A stretch of 64,000 bases of DNA from Daedaleopsis sinensis (lineage: Eukaryota; Basidiomycota; Agaricomycetes; Polyporales; Polyporaceae): NCBI GenBank assembly GCA_033807695.1, contig CM066311.1:868001-932000 (forward strand), in the 5' to 3' direction. A program made the position numbers and the translations under genes. Positions 33,175 through 43,335 of the stretch are shown one piece after another; position 1 is the stretch's first letter, and every line of letters begins with the position of its first letter. Under the pieces are notes generated by a model that made no database searches, was not told the DNA's origin, and was given only the letters and a program-made list of their open reading frames with translations.

Positions 33175-34718
33175 TCATACCCGAGCGCTGATGGCTCCCT
33201 CGTCGACTAGTGACTGCAGCCGTGCAACAACCCTCTCCCAAATCGAATCGTCAGGCAGTGCCGCATCCTCCCTGGACCCTCTGTTCTTCCAAACCACCGT
33301 GAGCGATTCTAGCCGTCGAGCGCCCCTCTTCGCTCGAGCCGTAGCGCACTTGACCAGGCAGCCGCAGAGGCTCCGCAGGACCTTGTTCGTGCGCGTGTGC
33401 ACCTCCACGTCCACCCGCCGCAGCGCCGGACACAGCAGCTCCTGCCGCTCTTCAGGCTGGTCGAGCCCCTGCGGCGTGAGTGCCGCGAACACGTTCGAGA
33501 CGTCGCACTGCGCATGTGCGATCGTGAGCCTCTCCAGCGTCGCGTACATGCGGAACACGGTCGCCCAGTCCGCAACGGGGCGGGTCTTCGCGACGTGGCC
33601 CAGCGTGAGGTCCGTCAGTCTGTCCGACGGGCAGAACGGGAGAAACGTGGCGAACAGAATGGGCGCGGACAGCCTGTCCCACCAATGCCAGGCCTGTATA
33701 ATCGCCCGGGGCGCCTCTGCATCGGTACTGTCGTGGGTACTAGCGGGGATGCGGATCTCGAAGGTGTCACTGCAATGGACAGCCATCGCCACGGCGTTCT
33801 CTACGGACGGGCGGATAGAAGGAAGGAAGATGTCGGCGACCACGTCCGAGGGTGTCGCGTACCCGATAGCGGACAGCACAGCCACCCGCACACAGAGAAC
33901 AGTCGAAGACGGAAACGAGAGGATCCTGTTGATTTTGGAGCAGACATTAATGGTGTTATCGATGGTGTAGCTCCGTAGATATGGTAGATGGACTATATCG
34001 TCGAGGTTGTGGCGATGGAGTACGTGGACGTCGTAGGGTTCGAAGTTCGACAGGTCAAGAGCCTCGAGACGACGGATCGACCTCAAAGCCGCGGCGAGGT
34101 CTGCGAGGGTAAATTGGAGTTTCGAACAGCAATTCGTGTGCAGAGCGAGCGAGCGGAGATTCGCGTAGAATGCGGGATCCTTGGGGATCGATACACCGGT
34201 TAGTTTGAGTGAGTGGAGTTGGGGAAAAGACATCGGGATCAAATGTTCCCAGTGCTTTGTTTGTCGCCAGTTGACCAGATATGTCTCGAGCTTCTCCAGG
34301 GAAGGCAACTTGAAGACGAGGGAATATAGTGGGAAGAGAGCAGGACCAACGCCTTCTCCCTCAAAGCGCACGCGGAGGCGGCGAATTCGACGAAAGTTCT
34401 CAGCCCGGGATAATAGTGGCATCATCTCCGTATACGTCTCCTTCAGTAGTAAAGCGAAGAGAAGCTCAAGGGGCGCTTGAGCAGAGCGTTCGAGGCAGAG
34501 TTGGAACCACTCGATGCGTGAGTTACGGTGCATCCGAATATCCGCCCACAGACCAGCAGTTGAGCATGCCACAGCGTCCCAACCCCTGCATACAAGTCGT
34601 AGCGGTATGAAGGAGGTCCTGACGGCATCGTCGCTTGGTGGGATAGCGATGGTGGTGAATATGTCCCCGAGAAGCTCGGGTGGAAGATCCCCGATGGTCG
34701 CGATACGCTCAGAGTCTT
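33175..34718 (-). CDS. F-box protein (5), N-terminus incomplete
   Basis: The F-box reads TIGDLPPELLGDIFTTIAIP, then VCRGWDAVACSTAGLWADIR. A long LRR-like body follows in a single open exon: FRRIRRLRVRFEG, LPSLEKLETYLVNW, FPQLHSLKLTGVS, RRLEALDLSNFEPYD, ending DEGAISARV. This W-x-x-V...LW-x-I arrangement is the common basidiomycete F-box type, more divergent from the other four. No in-frame ATG precedes the F-box within the exon, so a short upstream coding exon is expected beyond 34718. No lesion is seen. Confidence 0.75.
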
Positions 34719-35532
34719 CGAGCGACGTTATATTGTAGTAACATATGTAGTTTCTGGGCCTTGACAGATAGATCCCTGACCGAGATACACAGCATTCAAT
34801 ATGTCAGAAATCACAACAAACGAAGACAATGATTAAAATCGTATCTACCACAAGCACGAATTCAAACTCCTATAGTGTGACGTGGATTGCCTGTGCCAGC
34901 AGGAGGAGAACAAGCACTGTACTGCAGATGCTTCACTCAATCAGACGTAGAAATCGGGCGACTTCGGAATTCTGACTCACTCAATAAGGGCACTGCCAGT
35001 AACTAGCCTACTGTCGGGACTAGGCTTCAATACATGACGGTTAGTACAACTAGTGGCTGAAACGACTCGCGCAAGTAAGTACTTACTGTGGCCCCGACGT
35101 ATACGCACTTCGAGCTCTGCAATGCTACGAACAGCCTAGAGAGTGTGTCTATACCGCCTCGAGTGTAGTCGTATGACCCAGTGTGTACTACTAGTAGTAG
35201 TGGTACTAGACTGCAGTAGAGGATCGCGCTGTCACTTGGGCACGCCATGGGCACTGCCACAAGTTGAAGTTTAAGCGCCATCACATCTCCGAGGCTTCCG
35301 CAGTAACTGGTTCGAAATTCGAAATGGCACGGATGTAAACAATCACAACTATATACTGGCGAAAGACATGAGGCGAGTGGATGAAATAAGTCTCAGAAGA
35401 TTATACGCCCCGCTGGCAGCTCACTCGGGAATACGAGACTGCTCCGAAGTGCCCTTACGCGACCTGGTGCTCCAAGGACCATAGCCTCTATCCGACCAAG
35501 TCACGGAGGCACAGGCTCGACCGTTGGTTGAG
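34719..35532. other. Intergenic
   Basis: About 0.8 kb, presumably with the F-box 5 first exon and promoter at its left end and the 3' region of the DUF7330 gene at its right. No other feature recognised. Confidence 0.35.
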
Positions 35533-36641
35533 CTACTCCTCCTTGAGTATGTCTAGCCCGCTGATCCCGACGATGACCTTGCCGTGTTGCGTGCTGACGA
35601 AGCAATGGTCTCCCCCGTCCTGGGTCACAGGATTGTACGGATCTGGATCTGACCGGGAAGGAGAGAAGCAGCGGACGATCGTCTCCCGGTCAGAGGCGCG
35701 GAGCGTGCGGGTGCGCGCGGCGAAGGCTGGCAAGAAGTGTACTGTGTTTCTGTGCTGAGTGCTGAACTCGAGCTGGCCGTCAAACGTTGGTGGCAAGAGG
35801 ATAACGCTTCTGCCTGAGGGATCGGAGGTCAGCATTGTGCTCTACGTATCGTCTGCGCGCATGTGAGAAGACACACCGTGTACATTCTCGACGTGAAGAT
35901 CGAGGCTGCGTGTATGATGCCATACGTTGTGCTGTAGAGCGGCAGACCGTGAACACAAAGAACGATCGAGGCGAAACAGCTGGTTGTACACATACCATGT
36001 CAACGCGTATTTTCCCATGTGTACTGGACACAAATACACGAGCGGGTACCCTGTCTCCTGGCCAAGATGGCTGAGCGTGCGGGCTTCGTGCTACTACCTC
36101 CAGGTCGAGCGAGATGGCACCGTGACGGGTATGGAACGACGCATGTGTATCGGCGGTTTTCCTGTCTCCTCTCCAGCCCTTATCGGGCCCACGTATACTC
36201 GGCCGTGCAGTATCATCGGCCACGACTGACGGGAGAAGAGGATCGATGAAGTAGGTGCCTATTTCGTGCGAATGCCGTAGCAACCGCGTTATTCAACGAG
36301 ATGCGACGGTAGTTCAGTGTGGAGACGCACCTGAGATAGTATCGTGAGTCGAAGACAGCTCGAAGTGGTTCACGGTCTGCGCGATTGTCGGCCTCAATAC
36401 TGAAGTGGGTGTCTGAGAGTCAATTGAGGCCGCATTGAAAAGCGGCATGTACGGAGGAGGCGCGTCCGAAGGTGGAGGCTGATGATGTTCGATTCAAGTT
36501 AGTTATTGATGTGCGCGAACACTATCCAAAACTTGTGCTAACATCAGGTAGGGATTTCGAGTTGCCGGTATTCATTGGTACCACTGGCGGTGTTTTGAGC
36601 TCGTCAAGGCTAGGAGGCATGTAGGATTGCTCTATGATCAT
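35533..36641 (-). CDS. DUF7330 domain protein
   Basis: Agaricomycete-specific family of unknown function. The first exon reads MIIEQSYMPPSLDELKTPP and an intron leads to PPPSDAPPPYMPLFN, a disordered proline-rich head. After an intron ending near 36268 the conserved domain begins: TYFIDPLLPSV, ASFHTRHGAISLDLEV, ARVFVSSTHGKIRVDM. Two short exons follow, giving RSLDLHVENVH and then GRSVILLPPTFDGQLEF. It ends FVSTQHGKVIVGISGLDILK. The repeated 'T-HG-I-V/L' beta-strand pattern is the family hallmark and resembles adhesin-like beta-solenoid strands. The ATG at 36641 is the first ATG of the frame. Five introns inferred by eye. Confidence 0.72.
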
Positions 36642-37895
36642 GACGTGCGACACTCGAGGTAGCTGAAAGCGACGGACTGTTTAAATCGCGGTGAGGGGAG
36701 GTTGGATGCGTGGAGGATGACCGGGGGCGTCGAGAGCCCGGCCTTTATGTAAAATGGCTTAGAATCAGGTACCTGCGGATAGGGGCTGGCACATGTTCAC
36801 ATATACATAGCCCAAAGCTTGACAGGTCTATTTCAAATGAGGGTCTAGAGGAGGAGGGTAGGTTCAGCGGATTGACTGCGCCGCGGATGCCGCTGTGCTT
36901 ATAGCTGCTGCGGCAGTACTGTTTCCGAGACTGCGAGTCGGAGTCTGCCGTCTCTGTTAGCTGGAGCACAGTACCAGAGTGATAACAATACAATCCGATG
37001 TTCGAATTCGAAGTCTCGAGTCGTAATCTATTATCTTGTGATGGTCCAGGAAACCGGGCCTCAGGCTCAAAGATCGCTGATTAGCAGCACAATGACATGG
37101 TCAACGGCCAACTTGAACACCGTGTTGGGGTTGTGTGAAAAGTCCTATTGCGCAGGTGGATTGGGAATTACAGAGAGCGCTCGAAGAAGACGGAGCCAGT
37201 CAAGCGACTTGACCACATGGATGCAGTTCCAGAGCACTGGTGTTGCGCATGCGATGGCGTACCAGCCTCGGAATACGGATAGAAAAGGCATCACTGGTGA
37301 CGGATGTGGTCGGTACCGGAGGAGGACCCTGAGGTCGCATGTCGTGTCCTTGAATCGGATGAAATCTTTCGCAGGATTCTGACAACACTCGGGATGAGTC
37401 TTGGCTACGAGCAGATATATGGGTCTTTACCTGGAGACTTGTCCAATGAATGAGGGATTTCGCGTCGGTGACTCTTGGACGTGGTTCTCATATAGAGAGG
37501 GTGATAGGAAAGAAATACACGAAGAGGATACTTCCGGGCTGCCCATGGCGGTGAGTCAGTCATTCTTTGCCTTGAGAGAGTATCGCCAATGAAGCAGTGC
37601 TCGCATGCAACAATTGCACAGCGTGTGCCTACAGTAGATGTCAACGACTTAGACAATGGTTTCAAGGACGAACCTCATGCTATTTAATCTACGGGTTAAC
37701 ATCGCCGACTTTGCAGCATTATGCTTGAATTTAGTCGGCGCTTTTGCTGCAAACGGGGTTGACTCTTGAGTCTTCTCACTGCCTGGATATCATTATAGCC
37801 TGGTCTTTACGTGTGATACTGCTCAAATCTTAACAGTAGGATGCGATAAGCTTTCGATATCCACACCCCCTAGAAGAGATCATGACCGTACCTCA
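36642..37895. other. Intergenic, no gene seen
   Basis: 1.25 kb between the DUF7330 start and the 3' end of YTM1. Small frames are present but none has family resemblance or splice support. Confidence 0.4.
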
Positions 37896-39395
37896 CTACG
37901 ACGCAACTAACCGGTCCCCCTCTCCCGCTTTCCACACCTCGACCCCGCCCTCGCCACCGACCCCGACGAGCCCACGTGCCCAGTCCACGCTCAGAACCTT
38001 CTTCCCGCCATCACGGCCCTCCCAAGCGCGGAACGCAGCCACCGCGGACTTGGTACTTCTCAGGTCCCACAACCGCGCCACGCCGTCGTATGCGCCGGTA
38101 ACAAGTTGGTGCTCTGATGCTTCTGCATTGGTCGTAGACGTCGGCACGGGCGATGTTGACGGAACCGCGATACACGACGGGGTGGCTGGATGCGCGAGTG
38201 ACGCGACTGAGGGCGTCGTCGCGGACGAGGTCGACGCGCGGAAGTCGTACTGGCATACTGTACGATCCGTCGACGCAGCCAATGCGGTCTGTCCGTTCTG
38301 CGAGAGTGCGAGGTCCAGGAAAGGTTTCGCTGCCGCCGTCTGTGGTACCAAATTGAGTCACTGTAATCAAGTTTTGAAAGCGGAGAGACGGGCACGTACA
38401 ATCGTTCCCGTGCACACGGCGTTCTCCACGTCCCACGTCCGCACCGTCGAATCGAACCCACAGCTATACGCGCTCGCGCCATTCGCCTCGCGTCCGAAGA
38501 CGACGCGCGAGACGCGCGCGGTGTGGCTTTTGAGCACGGCGGAAGGTGCTTTCCTCTTCGGACGAGGGGCATCCTCGCCGTCCTCCGCGACCTTGCGCCG
38601 CTTTTTACGCTCCCCGCCGGCGGTTTCTTCTAAAGGCACTTCATCTGTCTCAGGGACGGTTGTGTCCCAGAGGCCGATGAGGCCGTCCCAAGATGACGTG
38701 AGGAGGTGCGCGCCGGATGGCGCTGCCGCGACGGACGAGAGGGGCGCGGTGTGAAGATGCATGGACGCGAGGGTCTGCGCTTTTGGTTCGCCTGCTGAGG
38801 ACAGGTCTAGCCGCGTGAGGCGTGCGGTGAGGTCGTGCGACGCGCTCGCGACAAGGTGGGAGTCGGGTGTGCCGGATGCAGTGGGGACCAGGCAGATGGA
38901 GCTGACGGGAGCGGTATGCGCGGACGAGGTATGTAGGAGTGTTTGCGAGTAGTCGAAGACGCGGATGGCGCCGTCGTATGAGGCCGTGAAGAAGTAGCCT
39001 GGCAATTGGCAAGATATTGAGGAGACCCAGTCTTCGTGGGGGAGGGTGGACATGCGTTGAGGCGGCATCACAGACTCGAAATACTCGATCTCCAGAATTT
39101 CCTCCTAGACGTACGAGCCTGTTGTCACTTCATTGCGCGCGATGTCAAGACACGGAAATCGTACCTCCCCGATGCCCTTCTCCGCACACCATTCTGCCAA
39201 TGTCCCTCGCAAGATCTCTCCGCGCACCAAGAATTCAAACGGTATCGGTTTTGGAAGAGAAAGCGCTTTGTTAACAAGCTGCGAGAGCTGGTATCGCTTC
39301 CATGTTGTTGGGATCATGAACTTCTGGGATGGGAGAGGGTACGGGGTTTGCGTGGTGAACACCACAGGATGGGTGAGTTCTGAGGTCGACGCCAT
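37896..39395 (-). CDS. YTM1: Ribosome biogenesis WD40 protein Ytm1 (WDR12)
   Basis: Nucleolar subunit of the Nop7-Erb1-Ytm1 (PeBoW) complex needed for 27S pre-rRNA processing and 60S maturation. The N-terminal UBL domain, the docking site for the Rea1/Midasin MIDAS domain, is seen as VVFTTQTPYPLPSQKFMIPT and LSQLVNKALSLPKPIPFEFL. Its end, EEEILEIEYFESVMPP, is joined across an intron (about 39163-39102). WD40 blades follow: HEDWVSSISCQLPGYFFTAS, LVASASHDLTARLTRLD, LLTSSWDGLIGLWDTT, AYSCGFDSTVRTWD, TDRTVCQYDFR and TGAYDGVARLWDLR. A lysine-rich insert, GGERKKRRKVAEDGE, sits between blades. A second intron follows CTGTI. The ATG at 39395 starts the UBL domain. Intact and single-copy here. Confidence 0.92.
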
Positions 39396-39779
39396 TGCTG
39401 ATAGAGCTGAGGTGGAGACACCACTAGAAGTGGATCAGAGTATGTGCAAACTTGGAGCACCGACGAGCGACTGGTAAGACGGAGAGGACGAGGTCAGAGG
39501 AGGAATGCGAGCGCGCTTGGTAGGGAATAATTTTGTCACGTCACGCGTGTCATCACAACTCGACGCGTCGGTCACACATACCAGCCAAAGATCCGCGTCA
39601 CCCAGGCCATTGAATGCACTAAGCATAGGAGGCACAGAGCATTCACGTACACGAGCACTTAATATTCAAGCGTAAAAGTACAGCTATAACAACGGAGAGT
39701 ATATCGCGGGATTTGCGCGATCCGGAGTGAATAGCATGGGGGGAGGCACAGTGACGTCCGAGTCCGAATCATTAAGCAT
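39396..39779. promoter_or_regulatory. Upstream region of YTM1
   Basis: 384 bp between the YTM1 ATG and the stop of the hydratase gene; it should hold the YTM1 promoter. No motif is clear. Confidence 0.35.
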
Positions 39780-41307
39780 TCACAGCTTGCTCTTCTCTGC
39801 CGCCTTCTTGACAAAAGCAACACCTGCCCCAAGGCACACCTGTACGCAGAGCATGACAAAAGTCAGCACAAATCCCACCATACAGACTAGACGAGCACAA
39901 CACACCTTCCCAGTCGCGACGTTCTTCGTCACGAACGCGAGCTCAGTCTCGCCCTCATGGCCCTTCGCGCTCGCCGGGCCAATTTCCCAGATGTGCGTCT
40001 CAAGCGCGTCTCCGGGCTTCACAGGGGCGGTGAACCGCACTCCGAAGAGCGTGAGCGACGCAGGGTCTCCGCCACCGACTGCTGAGACGATAGCGCGGGC
40101 CCCGAAGCCGAACGTAGACAGTCCGTGGAGGATCACTCCGCCAAACCCAGCAGCCTTGCCGATCGCGGGGTCTATAGGTCATAGCGTAAGTCTACGTGGG
40201 GGCCCGCATCGCAAGAGTTTCACTGACTGATGTGTAGTTCATTGTAATCTCCGCTTAGCCGGTAGATTACCGCCTGGTCCGGCGACGTCTGGTCACGCAC
40301 GACCCAGTCGGGCTTGCGGTCCTTGGGAGGCGTCTTGCCCTGCGGCGGACCAGCGATACGCTTCGAGAAGTTAGTCCCCGTAGCCTTCGCACCGAGATTG
40401 AACGAGCCGCTCTAGAGGGATATCAGGATACATATGCGGAGTAGGCGAAGGCAACAGGACGTACGTAGAGTACTGCGTATGGTGTACCTTGAGGATCCAC
40501 AAGCGTGGACTCCATCTCTAGGATGATACCGGACTCTGCGAATGAGTCAGTATGCGTCAGATCCTAAGCAGAGATGGGGACCGCGAGCACGTACTGTTCT
40601 CGCTCACACCGACGATACGCTTCTTGACTTTCCAACCTGGGCCACTAACAGCAGGAAGAGACTTCAGAATCTCAATCGACTGGCTGCCGTGGACCTGTAG
40701 AACACCGAGCGTAGACGTCGCATGTGATTATATGAGCACGAGCGGGATGAAGGAACGCAGATAGGGGTAACATACACCGCGATTTGGGTCGAACTTGGGA
40801 AGACCGGGTGCGCGAGACCCACCGGTCATGAGTTGACGGAAGTTCACAACATCCTGGCTCTCACCTGTATGCCCATAACAACTACATCAGACGTCGGAGC
40901 TCCTAGACAAGAGTAATTCTCACTGACCCTTGAAAGGGAGCACTACAGGGTACGTGGGGAAGGGGGACCATGTCTTGTCTGCGTATTCCGTTGAAGATAC
41001 AGGGTTGAATGTAAGTGTCTGGTAAGGAACGTACCAAGCTCTAGCGTTGGAGACAAGCGTCAGCGTCAGCAATTGGCAAACAGCATAGCAGCGTGTACTC
41101 ACCATTGATGACCGCGAATTCATCATGCTTCGCTCCAATACCGACGCCATAAATCAGAATGTCCCTCTGGTTCCACGAGACCTACGCAGCCCCGCATCGA
41201 AGACGAAGTAGGTTAGGACAAGGGTAATGAGCTGTAGCGCAACGACTCACCGGCTGGTCCTGGTCCTGCCAGCCAACGGCGGAAGCAAGATCAATATTTT
41301 GCGACAT
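39780..41307 (-). CDS. Peroxisomal MaoC-type enoyl-CoA hydratase 2
   Basis: Hot-dog fold hydratase of peroxisomal beta-oxidation (the hydratase-2 domain type found in fungal Fox2), here as a stand-alone protein. The first exon, [19 protein letters not shown], is followed by [52 protein letters not shown] and [11 protein letters not shown]. The catalytic (R)-hydratase motif is the Asp/His region of [18 protein letters not shown] sequence near 40260-40180, leading into [19 protein letters not shown]. The C-terminus is KKAAEKSKL, a canonical PTS1 peroxisomal signal. At least six introns. The last one (66 bp, about 39905-39840) is in frame and stop-free. Start ATG at 41307. Confidence 0.88.
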
Positions 41308-41674
41308 CTTGTGTGATGGTAAGTTCCTGAGAGTGGATGTAGGATGTGTGGTCAGAGCGCGGGGTAAGAGAGGGTATTAGTAGCAAATCCGAGTCCGGGG
41401 AGGTTGCGGGGAAGGCGACGCCGGCACAAAATCCTTCCCGGTTCCCGAGTGACCGGGCCGGTGACTTTACTGACCGATGTGACCGACCGTGACATTTGCC
41501 GCTTAACCAGAGCCCTCATGAAGTTGAGTTCTTGGACTCAGGCTGGCAGACTACCGGTCGCTCAATCTCTTCACTCGCCAAAATATAGACGAAAAGTACC
41601 ATAATTAACCAGTTAACCATTTTTTCAAGCTCGCTCTCAGCAAGAAGGCCTTTCTCAGGCATGCAGCCTGAGAG
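41308..41674. other. Upstream region of the hydratase gene
   Basis: 367 bp. Holds the hydratase promoter and the 3' region of the next gene. Contains several GTGACCG/GACCGG repeats around 41450-41495 and no recognised motif. Confidence 0.35.
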
Positions 41675-42382
41675 TCATCCAAGGATCGCCTGGCACATCT
41701 CGTTCAGTTCCCCCCACCACTCAATCTGCTCCTCCCGCACCCCTCCACCCTGCGCGACCGCCTTCGACATCCTCTTGATTACATCTAGCAAATTCCTGGG
41801 GTCCGCACCAGGCCTTGTGTCCCAGAACCGATAGTGCAGCGGGACGTACACCGCGCTCTCCTCCATGCCCGAGCCCCTCCACTGCCAGTGCCGGTGAAGG
41901 ACCGCCCTCCCCGCCCGCCTGCACGCGCGCGTTGACAGCAGCGGCTGCGGACGCATGGCCGCAGGCGGGATCTGCTCCGGGACGACGTCCACACACGAGC
42001 CGTGCACGTTCGGCACCGCGACGAACGCGTACGCGACGGGGCTCAGGGCGCGCGGCGCCGTGTTCGCGACCAGGAAGACGACGATATCCTTGTTCGCCCC
42101 GGTGATCCTGCTGATAGGACCTTCGACGCCCGTGTAGGACGTCACCTCGTATTGCGGGGGCTCCGCTGGGAGCGAGGGATTGTGCAGTCGGGCGTTCGTG
42201 AGCAGGACGAGGCGGACTTCCACCCCGGGCTTGAGCGGGCTCGCCGGCGGGATGGGTGCATCGTAGTGGTACGCCAGCACGTCGCTGCTGCCTTCGGGGC
42301 CTCCTGGCAGCATTGACTGCCTCTTCCACGTGACGAAGAGCTCGATGGGGCCCGCACGGCGGCTTCTAGGAGGATAGTTCAT
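41675..42382 (-). CDS. Hypothetical protein, intronless, about 235 aa
   Basis: Not recognised. The single open exon starts at ATG 42382 (MNYPPRSRRAGPIELFVTWK) and ends MCQAILG. The sequence has protein-like hydrophobic strands (VEVRLVLLTNARL, DIVVFLVANTAP, AYAFVAVPNVHG), a central Arg-rich stretch (RACRRAGRAVLHRHWQWRG) and a helical tail (NLLDVIKRMSKAV... EEQIEWWGELNEMC). No signal peptide or membrane segment is clear. The frame extends further upstream but only to a GTG. The GC-rich minus and plus frames overlapping it are probably shadows. Confidence 0.5.
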   Translation of the reverse strand: MNYPPRSRRAGPIELFVTWKRQSMLPGGPEGSSDVLAYHYDAPIPPASPLKPGVEVRLVLLTNARLHNPSLPAEPPQYEVTSYTGVEGPISRITGANKDIVVFLVANTAPRALSPVAYAFVAVPNVHGSCVDVVPEQIPPAAMRPQPLLSTRACRRAGRAVLHRHWQWRGSGMEESAVYVPLHYRFWDTRPGADPRNLLDVIKRMSKAVAQGGGVREEQIEWWGELNEMCQAILG

Positions 42383-43335
42383 GGATGCTGGATGCGGGCA
42401 TCGCTGTGCAACTCGTCCTACCAGCGTCCGTCTTGCTACATACACGTCGGCCTCGCACTTCCCCTCTCACGCTCAATCAGCGCGTCACGACGGCTGAAAC
42501 ATCGACCTAGAACGTGGTTCTACGATTTGGTTGCCCCCGTCTACATCCTACCCGAACGAATGGATGGGCTGAAACGAATCAGCAAATCATAAGCTATGGC
42601 AGAGAACTTCAGAAGCAAACAGCGACGTAAAACGATTGACAGGGACCCTTACATTTCCCTTCGAACACTTCCCTGCCACACTCTTGGGTCATTTGGCCCG
42701 ACTTTACTAGCTTCTTGGTCCTCCACATCGAGGGCCTTGGATTTGCACTCCTCCAGGCCAATGTTCACCTCGTCCGTAGTCATTCGACTTCCATCGGTGT
42801 CCCGCATTTGGGATTGCATGTATATAGGAGGTTCCGCCACGCATTGGCATGGTTAAATTTGGCCACCCGATATACTACGCACCGTGAACTTCAGGGAGTA
42901 TGCATTACGAAGCTTTGAAGCTTGAAGGTCGGTACCTAGATAATGTATTGGTGCACAACGGAGACTGTAGCGGATCATGCATGGCTAACTAAGTAAATGC
43001 AGAGAACGACAATTGCGAAAGAAATACTAGACTGAGAGGCAGATTGAACACGGAAATAAGATAAGTAGTATAGCTAGTAGTAGACCTGTTAGACGTCGAC
43101 GTCGCCCTTACAAGTTGGGCCTCCACCCACACCTAGTGATTCCACACCGACACACATACACATACCTGTGGTGCAGTAATGGCAGAGAAGCAAAACGAAC
43201 CAGATTCCGTATTCCATCGGTTTTACAACCCCGTTCGCTGCGGTAGTCAACGACTCCTCACCCGCGATGCACGAGCTGTATGTCAGCTCCGCTTTCTCCT
43301 CGTCCCTCGGGCCTCACAAATAAGAGCTCACTAGC
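42383..43335. other. Intergenic
   Basis: About 950 bp. The left part should be the promoter of the small orphan gene, and the right part the 3' UTR of the RRM gene. I see no coding frame, RNA gene or repeat. Confidence 0.4.

Noticed and set aside
41955..42316. Overlapping plus-strand frames opposite the 41675-42382 gene
   Set aside because: They mirror the minus-strand frame and have Arg-rich, low-information products.
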